64,000 nt of DNA from positions 485,001-549,000 of the forward strand of contig NZ_CP061080.1 in NCBI RefSeq assembly GCF_014495845.1, read 5' to 3'. How positions within the stretch are numbered: position 1 is the first letter of the stretch; every line of letters starts with the position of its first letter. Shown piece after piece: positions 44,868 to 52,258 of this stretch. The notes under the pieces were generated by a model. That model had not been told where the DNA came from and made no database searches. It saw nothing but the letters and a program-made list of their open reading frames with translations. The translations under genes and the position numbers were made by a program. The DNA is from Aquibium microcysteis. Lineage in GTDB: Bacteria; Pseudomonadota; Alphaproteobacteria; Rhizobiales; Rhizobiaceae.

Positions 44868-47270
44868 TCACACGGTCGTCTTTCCCCGCAGGATCAGGCG
44901 GGCGAGGGAGGCGACGATGAAGGAGAAGAGCACCAGCCCGACAAACTCGTTGGCGGCGCGCACCACGAAGAAGAAGGTGCCCTTGCCGGTCCAGCGCGTG
45001 CTCTCGCCCCCAAAGCTCGTATTGACCTCCCAGTGATCGGCCATCCCGAGATTCGCGACGGGAACCATGAGGTCCAGTGCCAGGACGAACCCCTCCAGGG
45101 CCGGGTATCCCGGAGGCAATTCTCCGGGACCGGAGGCGGGAGGATAAAGCCCCGTCTTGGTCATGACCAAAACCCCGCTCTGCGATGCGCATCGGTTTCC
45201 GCCGCATGCATCGTAAATGAAAACAGACCATAAAATTCCGAAGAAGCAGGCCGTGAAGATACAATAACATATGGTCCTGTTGAGGTCGTATCCATATCGG
45301 GAAAATTCGCTCGCGATCTTGTCTGCGGCGGCCTCGAAAATTCTGAGCGACCGCCGGCCTCGGATCTCTGCGAAGAGATGGTTTGCGCAATCTTCCATTC
45401 CGAGTTCGTCATAGCCGCGAACGAATTTCATCCAGACCGTCGGCTCGCTTTCGCATTCTTCACCGTTGAGCCAGCGCTTGCGATGATCGCAGGTTTGAAT
45501 TTCGTCGTTCCTGCCGCCTGCGCGCGTGGAGTCCTTGGTCCGCAGGAAGCTGAAGCGAAGTCCGCGGGATTTGACCTTCCACGTCTGGCACTCCGCGACG
45601 TTGTCGCTGAAGGTCGTCACGGAGACGTTCGACAGGTTGAGTTCCGGTCTCGCCGCCGCGGCTGCCCCCGTGAAGGCTCGGAGGCGAAGTTCGAGCGCTT
45701 CCGCGTGTAACTGCTCGAGGTCGAGATGAGGTAAGCCCGACTTCTTTCCGACCTCGGCCTTCGCGTCTTGATCGGTGACGCCGATCGACACCACGCCCCC
45801 GAAACGGGAGCGGGCGAGCGATGCGCTGCTGTCGTCGAGACTGTCCACATCGAGCCGCAGTCCGGACGGGCATTGGCTGTCGGTGATCTCGAACCCATGC
45901 CCGTCCTCGCGCCACAGGTGGACGTTCTCGAAAGCGAAAGCGCCGGCGCGGCCGAAGCGGAAGCTGAAGGCCGTGCGAAACCGGAAGGGATGCTCCCCGT
46001 CGTCCTTCGAACGCTCCAGGTCCTCCGACCGCCTCAGATCGACAATGCCTTCGACGCTGCAGTTGCGCATGGACACCAATGGGCAGTGATCGCTCACCTG
46101 CCCCACCAGCTTGAGCGATGGACCGAGGCTGCAATGTTCGAAGGCGACGCCACGCTTCAGCCAGATCGCTTCGAGGGTCACGTCACGGTCGAAGCGACAC
46201 CGCAGAGCTGCCAGGCCGGCCTTTCGGTCGACGTCGTTCTCCCCGGGCGCCTGTTCGAGAGACAGGAGCGCCTCGCCGCCGACGGTGCATTCGATCAGCG
46301 CCACGTTCTCCGAGGCGACCGGCGCCGCGCCCGCAGCGTCGCGACGCATGGCGAATCCGCCCTTGATCCGAAGGTTTCGAAGGACGAGCGATGCGAGCGG
46401 CGCGGCGGTGGCCCACTCGTCGATGTCATCCAGCGTCCAGGCCCGTTCCGTCCGTTCGGCGGGCAGGGCGTTGTCCTCGAACAGCGACCCGTGCAGGACG
46501 AAATCGCGGTCGATCGTCAGCCGATCGAACAGCGCGCCTTTCGTGAAACGGCAGGAATCGACGTCGACCCGTCCGCCCGCTCGGCTGTTGCGCAGGCGAA
46601 AGGCGCCCTCGCAGGAAAGCTTCGCCATCCGCAGATCCTCGTCGAAGCGGCAGTCGGCGATGTCGATCCATCCGGCATCCCCGCGCTCGGCGATCACCAG
46701 CGGCGCCAGAGGCTCGGTTTCTTCGCCATCGCCGTCGACGCCAGGGTCTTCCGATCCGAACGAGGAATTCACGGTCGTCGTGGTGACGTCCTCGACCGAC
46801 AGTTCGGCAGCCTGGACGTGGCTGACCCGGAGGCGCTCGGGCGTCAGATGCTGGAGCGTCACGGTCCGCTCGATCTGGCAATGTTCGACGGCGAGCCCGC
46901 ACAGCACGAAGAGGCAATCGACGATGTCGAGACGATCGCAGCAGAGGCGGCGGATGATGAAGTCTGTCTGACGCGACCGGTCGCCGCCGAAGACGCAGGA
47001 GACGAACTCGATCTGGTGCGGGCTGGTGAGCGAACCGAATATCGCGTCGTCCGGGCTCACCGCGATGGCGAGGTCGCGCAGGACGAAGCGGCGCCCCCGG
47101 TAGCGCAGGCGCTCGGCGATGAGGCCCGCTTCCCGGATGAGGGCGGTGAGTTCCTTCGGCGTCAACCTCTCGACGCCGACCGCCGCCGCCGCCTCGCGAT
47201 CGATCTCGTGCAGATGGGCGAGCCGGGAGGCCAGACGGCGTATCCCGTCGCTCGGTTCCATGAATCCCAT
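44868..47270 (-). CDS. Membrane protein with pentapeptide-like repeats and pore-like C-terminus, inside the CRISPR locus
   Basis: 800 residues from ATG 47270 (ATG 47261 also possible). The first 650 residues carry many beta-helix-like strips with Cys/Phe in register (for example IEFVSCVFGG, LDIVDCLFVLCG, IDIADCRFDEDL, VDVDSCRFTKGALF), reminiscent of pentapeptide-type beta-helices. Then a helix (ICYCIFTACFFGILWSVFIY) and, near the end, LALDLMVPVANLGMADHW and AANEFVGLVLFSFIVASLAR, an arrangement found in two-helix pore domains at the end of bacterial pentapeptide proteins (a LDxxLPxxDLG-like loop, then a last helix). It lies between the effector operon and array 2, on the opposite strand. A role as a membrane effector is inferred. 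Confidence 0.65.
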   Translation of the reverse strand: MGFMEPSDGIRRLASRLAHLHEIDREAAAAVGVERLTPKELTALIREAGLIAERLRYRGRRFVLRDLAIAVSPDDAIFGSLTSPHQIEFVSCVFGGDRSRQTDFIIRRLCCDRLDIVDCLFVLCGLAVEHCQIERTVTLQHLTPERLRVSHVQAAELSVEDVTTTTVNSSFGSEDPGVDGDGEETEPLAPLVIAERGDAGWIDIADCRFDEDLRMAKLSCEGAFRLRNSRAGGRVDVDSCRFTKGALFDRLTIDRDFVLHGSLFEDNALPAERTERAWTLDDIDEWATAAPLASLVLRNLRIKGGFAMRRDAAGAAPVASENVALIECTVGGEALLSLEQAPGENDVDRKAGLAALRCRFDRDVTLEAIWLKRGVAFEHCSLGPSLKLVGQVSDHCPLVSMRNCSVEGIVDLRRSEDLERSKDDGEHPFRFRTAFSFRFGRAGAFAFENVHLWREDGHGFEITDSQCPSGLRLDVDSLDDSSASLARSRFGGVVSIGVTDQDAKAEVGKKSGLPHLDLEQLHAEALELRLRAFTGAAAAARPELNLSNVSVTTFSDNVAECQTWKVKSRGLRFSFLRTKDSTRAGGRNDEIQTCDHRKRWLNGEECESEPTVWMKFVRGYDELGMEDCANHLFAEIRGRRSLRIFEAAADKIASEFSRYGYDLNRTICYCIFTACFFGILWSVFIYDACGGNRCASQSGVLVMTKTGLYPPASGPGELPPGYPALEGFVLALDLMVPVANLGMADHWEVNTSFGGESTRWTGKGTFFFVVRAANEFVGLVLFSFIVASLARLILRGKTTV

Positions 47271-47492
47271 CGGCGCCCCCCGGCAGTTTCCGATGCACGC
47301 GATGATAGGGGTAACGTTACGGCATGTCCAGACGTCCCGGTTGTGGCCCGCGGCGGGACACGGCCTGCGCCGGGACACGACGACACTCCCGCCCGTGGTG
47401 CAGATGAAGGCTGATGCTGAGCGTGGCGGGCGGTCAGGTCCGCATGATGGGCGGGCGAGTGTCAGACCGGCCGAGCGCGCTCTGTACCGCCA
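47271..47492. other. Trailer side of array 2 and upstream region of the pore-like gene
   Basis: 222 bases. Positions 47431-47466 match the array repeat at about 23 of 36 bases and may be an older, decayed repeat. Since array 2 is read leftward, its transcript could run on into the pore-like gene; no terminator with a T-run is visible. Confidence 0.5.
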
Positions 47493-47799
47493 GGGTCGAT
47501 CCGCGTGAAGTGCGGCTGAGTTCCAGACCGACACGGAGAACGCGAAGGCCAAGGCGTACGGGTCTCAATCCGCGTGACATGCGGCTGAGTTTCAGACCAA
47601 GCGACACGAGAATCTTTCGAACGCGAGGGTCTCAATCCGCGTGAAGTGCGGCTGAGTTCCCGACGCTTCGGCAAACAACAATGCCTTCGCCGATGAGTCT
47701 CAATCCGCGTGAAGTGCGGCCGAGTTCCAGACCGGGGCAAACAACAGCTTCGCCGATGATTCGGTCTCAATCCGCGTGAAGTGCGGCTGAATTCCAGAC
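47493..47799 (-). CRISPR. CRISPR array 2: 5 repeats, 4 spacers
   Basis: Repeats at 47493, 47562, 47629, 47697 and 47764, 36 nt each, starting GTCTCAATCCGCGTGAAGTG and ending TCCAGAC on the plus strand (the reverse complement of the array 1 type). Spacers are 31-33 nt. The leftmost repeat has three changes in its first six bases, and others carry single changes (CAT, CGAC, GCCGAG), so the array is decaying from the left. The leader is on the right (47800 on), transcription leftward. Spacers 3 and 4 are clearly related to each other. Confidence 0.95.
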
Positions 47800-47840
47800 T
47801 CACCCCATTCGATCATTCTGTCAAGTCTTGGCGAAAAACG
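47800..47840 (-). promoter_or_regulatory. Leader block of array 2
   Basis: Starting at the repeat edge: TCACCCC, ATTCGATCATTC, TGTCAAG, then GCGAAAAACG. TTGACA on the minus strand (47824-47819) sits 20-25 bases from the repeat, as at arrays 1 and 3. The rest of the gap to 47973 is AT-richer (CTCTTTGCATATTATCATCT) and must also hold the rightward promoter of the RT-cas1 gene. Confidence 0.7.
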
Positions 47841-47973
47841 GGTCTTTCCACGAAGAGACGACCCGCAAGAACGGTCAAATGGACCGTACCGAGAACAGTT
47901 TGCCAGGAAATCGCGCTATCTCTTTGCATATTATCATCTATCATCATCTCCAAAGAGGATCGGAGGGTTTTCG

Positions 47974-50037
47974 ATGGTCGAAACGCGCGGGCCGCGACCC
48001 GTTCTGATCCGCGATGCCGACGTCTGGCTCGCCGCCTTCGGCGCCGACGCGCTGCGCGCGGCATGGGAGAAGGTCTCGCGCAACGGCGGCGCGGCGGGGG
48101 GCGACGGGATCGGCGTCGAGGCCTTCGCGGCGAACGTCGTGCGCCGGCTGGCGGATCTGCGGCTCGACATCGAGCGCGGCAGCTACGGTCCGGGGCCCGT
48201 GCGGCGCGTGCTGGTACCCAAGAAGAGCGGCGGCGAGCGCCCGCTCGACATTCCCTGCGTGCGCGACCGCATCGTCCACACCGCGCTCGCCGCCGCGCTC
48301 GGACCGCTGCTCGACGCCGAGTTCGAGCCGGGCTCCTTCGGCTACCGGCCCGGCCGCGGCGTGCGCCACGCCGTCGATCGCATCGGCTATCTGCGCCGCC
48401 AGGGCTTCTCCCACGTCGTCGATGCCGACATCGAGCGCTTCTTCGAGCGCGTGCCGCACGACCCGCTGATGGAGCGGCTGGCCGAGAGCCTGGAGGAGGG
48501 ACCGATCGGCCAGCTTCTGGCGCACTGGCTGGAGCATTCGGCGCCGTCGGGCCGGGGCCTGGCGCAGGGATCGCCCCTGTCGCCGCTGCTGGCCAATCTG
48601 TTTCTCGACCGCATGGACGAGGCCCTGTCGAAGGACGGGCTGGCGATCGTGCGCTACGCCGACGACTTTCTGGTGCTCGCCCGCTCGCCCGACGGCGCCG
48701 AAGCCGCGCTCACCCGCACCGAGCGGGCACTGGCGCGGCTGGGGCTGACGCTCAACCGCGACAAGACGCGCGTCACGGCGTTCGAAGCCGGGTTCCGCTT
48801 TCTCGGCCACGTCTTCGCCGGCGCCTTCGCTTTCCCGGCGGCGGACGGGGAAGGGGAGCCGGCGGGCGCCGACGCATTGCTGGCACAGGTCGCGCGGCGC
48901 GATGCGGCCGACGCCGCCGAGGCGGAACGCCGCGAGGAGGCGGACGGGCGCCGCGCCCGCGCCCGGCTCGACGTCGGCCAGCGCGTGCTCTACCTGACGA
49001 CGTCCGGGCGGTCGCTCGCCGTGCGCAACCGCGGCTTCCTGGTGCGCGAGAGCCTGCTCGGCACCGATGCGGCGGGCGAGCCGCGCGGCGGTGCCGACGA
49101 CGACGGTTCTGCCGATCTCGTCGTCATCCACCCGGACGATTGCGACCGCATCGAGATCGGCCCCGGCGTCTCCTATGCGCCGGAAGCGATCGAACTGGCG
49201 CTGGCCAGCGAAACCCAGGTCGCCTTCGTCAACGGCCATGGCGAGACGCTGGGCCAGGTGACGCGCGGTCTCGACGGCAGGGCCGGCCGGCAGCTCGCGC
49301 AGGCGCGCGCCGCGCTCGACCCCGCATTGTGCCTCGGCTTCGCCAAACGCTTCGTCGAGGGGCGTCTGCGCAACCAGCGCGCGCTGCTGCGCCGGCTGAA
49401 CCGGACCCGCGCCGACGAGGCCACCGTGCGGGCGCTGGCGAAGCTCAACCATCTGATCCGCCGCGTGCCGCACTGCCCGGATCTCGACGTGCTGCGCGGG
49501 CTGGAGGGCCATGCCGCCAGCCTCTACTGGCCGGCCTTCGGCGCCATGCTGGAAGGCCCGTTCTTCACCTTGCGCAAGCGCGACCGCGAACGCCCGGATG
49601 CCGTCAACATCATGCTCAACGTGACGGCCGCTCTTCTGGCGCGCGACGTCGGTGCGGCCCTGCTTCGTGCCGGGCTTCACCCCGGCTTCGGCATGCTGCA
49701 TGCCACCCGCGACCATGGCGAGGCAGCAAGCTGGGACCTTATGGAGGAGTTCCGCCCGCCGCTGGCCGAGGCGGTGGTGGCCGCCGCGATCAACCAGAAG
49801 GTGGTGGGGGAGGCGATGTTCGCCCCGGCGCCGGGCGCCGCGACGCCGCGCATGCTGGCCGAGGGCTGGCGCGCATTGATCCGCGCCCACGAGCGCGCCT
49901 GCGGCCGCGAGACGCGCAATGGCGAGGGCCGCCGCCGCACCTGGCGCGCGCTGATCACCGATCAGGCCATCGCGCTGTCGCAGGCGCTCGAAGCGGGCGA
50001 TCCGGCCGCCTATGTCCCCGTGTCGGTGGATTATTGA
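47974..50037 (+). CDS. cas1: Reverse transcriptase-Cas1 fusion
   Basis: 687 residues; ATG 47974 with GGAGG upstream. The RT domain (about 30-285) has motif A VVDADIERFFERV (148-160), the AQGSPLSPLLANLFLDRMDE segment and YADD at 228-231, then NRDKTRVTAF and FRFLGHVF. A charged linker (290-335) joins the Cas1 domain (about 336-687), which keeps its metal triad: Glu511 in LRGLEGHAASLYW, His576 in GMLHATRDHGEA and Asp588 in WDLMEEFRP. RT-Cas1 proteins let type III systems acquire spacers from RNA as well as DNA. There is no N-terminal Cas6 domain; Cas6 is encoded separately. Operon with cas2. Confidence 0.97.
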   Translation: MVETRGPRPVLIRDADVWLAAFGADALRAAWEKVSRNGGAAGGDGIGVEAFAANVVRRLADLRLDIERGSYGPGPVRRVLVPKKSGGERPLDIPCVRDRIVHTALAAALGPLLDAEFEPGSFGYRPGRGVRHAVDRIGYLRRQGFSHVVDADIERFFERVPHDPLMERLAESLEEGPIGQLLAHWLEHSAPSGRGLAQGSPLSPLLANLFLDRMDEALSKDGLAIVRYADDFLVLARSPDGAEAALTRTERALARLGLTLNRDKTRVTAFEAGFRFLGHVFAGAFAFPAADGEGEPAGADALLAQVARRDAADAAEAERREEADGRRARARLDVGQRVLYLTTSGRSLAVRNRGFLVRESLLGTDAAGEPRGGADDDGSADLVVIHPDDCDRIEIGPGVSYAPEAIELALASETQVAFVNGHGETLGQVTRGLDGRAGRQLAQARAALDPALCLGFAKRFVEGRLRNQRALLRRLNRTRADEATVRALAKLNHLIRRVPHCPDLDVLRGLEGHAASLYWPAFGAMLEGPFFTLRKRDRERPDAVNIMLNVTAALLARDVGAALLRAGLHPGFGMLHATRDHGEAASWDLMEEFRPPLAEAVVAAAINQKVVGEAMFAPAPGAATPRMLAEGWRALIRAHERACGRETRNGEGRRRTWRALITDQAIALSQALEAGDPAAYVPVSVDY

Positions 50038-50115
50038 GGTGCCGCCCGTGAAGACCCCGCAGGATGCTCCGGCGACGCCGCCATCGGTCGTCTGCCGGCC
50101 ATGGAGGAGGCGCCG

Positions 50116-50409
50116 GTGAAGAACCCGCAGGATGCCATCGCCTGGGCCATCGCCTACGACGTCAGCGACGACCGCGCCCGCGGCCGCATGGCCCGCGCGC
50201 TGGAAAAGCACGGCGTGCGGGTGCAGGGCTCGGTCTTCGAGGCCCGGCTCACGCAGGAAGCGGCCGCCGGCCTCCTGCAGCGCCTGTCGCGCCACTGCGG
50301 CCCCGGCGATTCGCTGCGCTTCTATGCCCTGCCCGCCAACGCCCTCGCCCGCTGCCTGCACCGGGGCGGCGCTCCGATGCCGGAAGACGGGCCGTTCTGG
50401 ATCCTGTGA
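50116..50409 (+). CDS. cas2: CRISPR adaptation protein Cas2
   Basis: 97 residues from GTG 50116, which has GGAGGAGG 6 bases upstream; ATG 50101 gives 102 residues. It starts AIAWAIAYDVSDDRARGRMA with the family's YDVSDD motif, then GVRVQGSVFEARLTQ and a central SLRFYALPA strand, ending with a short tail (EDGPFWIL). Cas2 dimers bridge two Cas1 dimers during spacer insertion. The upstream gap (50048-50067) repeats the first codons of the gene almost exactly, the trace of a small duplication. Confidence 0.95.
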   Translation: MKNPQDAIAWAIAYDVSDDRARGRMARALEKHGVRVQGSVFEARLTQEAAAGLLQRLSRHCGPGDSLRFYALPANALARCLHRGGAPMPEDGPFWIL

Positions 50410-50564
50410 GGGCGGCGCGGGGTGGCCGTCCGCGACGCGCGGCGGTATCGCGGACGGGCGGCAAGGAGCGGCGTCCGCCGCCGTCGGTGCGGCTCGATCG
50501 GCGTAGTGTGCGGGTGGGTGCCGGACGGCCACCCACCGGCGGCCGGAGACGGCGGCCACGCTTC
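50410..50564. other. Gap between cas2 and the trailer end of array 3
   Basis: 155 GC-rich bases where cas2 and array 3 converge. I see no gene and no clear T-run terminator. Confidence 0.4.
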
Positions 50565-52000
50565 GTCTCAATCGGCGTGAAATGCGGCTGAGGTCCAGAC
50601 AGATGGACACGGCCATGCTCCGCGACGAGCTGTCTCAATCCGCGTGAAATGCGGCTGATACCAGCGGTCTTTTCGATTGACCCACGGCGCTGCCCCTCAT
50701 CCGCCTGCCGGCACCTTCTCCCCGCAAGCGGGGAGAAGGGGGCACGGCCGCGACGTCGTCACCAGGGAGGCGACCTTTGCGACTGGCGAAGCCGTCGGTG
50801 ACGGCGTTCTTCTCCCCGTGTTACGGGGAGAAGGTGCCGGCAGGCGGATGAGGGGCGGCGCGAAGGTCGAAGGTAAAGGCCAGTAGTATGAGGTCCAGAC
50901 AGAACACGCTCCCGGTGTTCGTCGAGTTCGTGTCTCAATCCGCGTGAAATGCGGCTGAGGTCCAGACCGCGGTTTGGACGGCAATCGTCGCCGTCTTAGG
51001 TCTCAATCCGCGTCAAATGCGGCTGAGGTCCAGACACGGGTGATGGAGGAAGCTCCTCCGCGCAAGTCTCAATCCGCGTCAAATGCGGCTGAGGTCCAGA
51101 CCGAAGATGCGGCCGCCCGGCGCGCCAAGGCGGTCTCAATTCGCGTGAAATGCGGCTGAGGTCCAGACGACATACATTGCGGAGCACGGCCACAAGGCCT
51201 GTCTCAATCCGCGTGAAATGCGGCTGAGGTCCAGACGACATACATTGCGGAGCACGGCCACAAGGCCTGTCTCAATCCGCGTGAAATGCGGCTGAGGTCC
51301 AGACCCTTCTCGCCGCTTCGATCGCCGCCGTTTCGGTGTCTCAATCCGCGTGAAATGCGGCTGAGGTCCAGACCGAGGGTTTCCAGCAGGCCTGCACCGG
51401 AGTTTCCTGGTCTCAATCCGCGTGAAATGCGGCTGAGGTCCAGACTTCGCCGACAGGAACGCCCTAAGGGCCGAGAAGAAAGTCTCAATCCGCGTGAAAT
51501 GCGGCTGAGGTCCAGACCGGATCGAAGTGCCGGTGGACGTCTACAGCTCGTCTCAATCCGCGTGGAATGCGGCTGAGGTCCAGACGAAACCCCTGCGCTG
51601 GCGCGACCCCCGCACCGTGTCTCAATCCGCGTGGAATGCGGCTGAGGTCCAGACCGGAATACACGTAGACGTCATGGAGGGATGGAGGTCTCAATCCGCG
51701 TGGAATGCGGCTGAGGTCCAGACTCCGCCGACCACGAGACCTACCAGCGGCTGGAAAGTCTCAATCCGCGTGGAATGCGGCTGAGGTCCAGACAGGAGCA
51801 GGAGAAGCAAGGGTTCACCTACTCGAGTCTCAATCCGCGTGGAATGCGGCTGAGGTCCAGACGGTACGGGCCCGCAGGACGGTGCCATCCGCAATGTCTC
51901 AATCCGCGTGGAATGCGGCTGAGGTCCAGACGCTGCATCACCACGCCGTACCATGCTGGTTATCGTCTCAATCCGCGTGGAATGCGGCTGAGGTCCAGAC
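50565..52000 (-). CRISPR. CRISPR array 3: 18 repeats (one split by a MITE), 17 spacers
   Basis: Repeats (plus strand GTCTCAATCCGCGTGAAATG to GAGGTCCAGAC) start at 50565, 50632, 50932, 51000, 51066, 51133, 51201, 51269, 51338, 51410, 51482, 51550, 51619, 51688, 51758, 51827, 51896 and 51965. Spacers are 30-36 nt. The second repeat is split by a 230-bp MITE. The seven right-hand repeats (51550 on) read GTGGAATG, the older ones GTGAAATG, two GTCAAATG. Spacers 51169-51200 and 51237-51268 are identical. The leader lies to the right; transcription is leftward, converging on cas2. Confidence 0.97.
50659..50888. mobile_element. MITE-like palindromic element inside a CRISPR repeat, copy 2
   Basis: 230 bp starting TACCAGCGG and ending AGTAGTA, with inverted 20-mers CCCCTCATCCGCCTGCCGGC (50693-50712) and its exact complement (50836-50855), and two internal hairpins with CTTCTCCCCG arms. 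The target TGA is duplicated (50656-50658 and 50889-50891). Removing the element and one TGA restores a perfect 36-nt repeat, 50632-50658 joined to 50892-50900. Related to 44643-44867. Confidence 0.9.
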
Positions 52001-52045
52001 TCACCCCTTCCGAGGCCCTTGTCAAGAGGCTCGAAAAAGCACCTC
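52001..52045 (-). promoter_or_regulatory. Leader block of array 3
   Basis: TCACCCCTTC, then CTTGTCAAG and CTCGAAAAAGC: the same elements and spacing as at arrays 1 and 2, with TGTCAA at 52020-52025. The remaining gap to 52258 becomes AT-rich (AATCACTCAATATATTGAAT), typical of a CRISPR leader, and must also carry the promoter of cas6. Confidence 0.75.
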
Positions 52046-52258
52046 TCTCCATGAAGGGACGCCAGATTTGAGGTACATTCTGGAACATACCATGATCAAC
52101 TTGCCGCTGAAATCACTCAATATATTGAATTACCTCACTTTATTCTGAATCCACGAAGCCTTCCAGACCCTCCGGGCAGGCGTCGACGCCCGCAAGTGCT
52201 TGTTACCCTTCGCGAAATCGGCTCTTGTGCCGGCAAGGGCGGCGATGGCGGGGGCGGC

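Noticed and set aside
52196..52258. Longer Cas6 starting at GTG 52196
   Set aside because: It would add a Gly-rich stretch inside the array 3 leader; ATG 52259 is more plausible.
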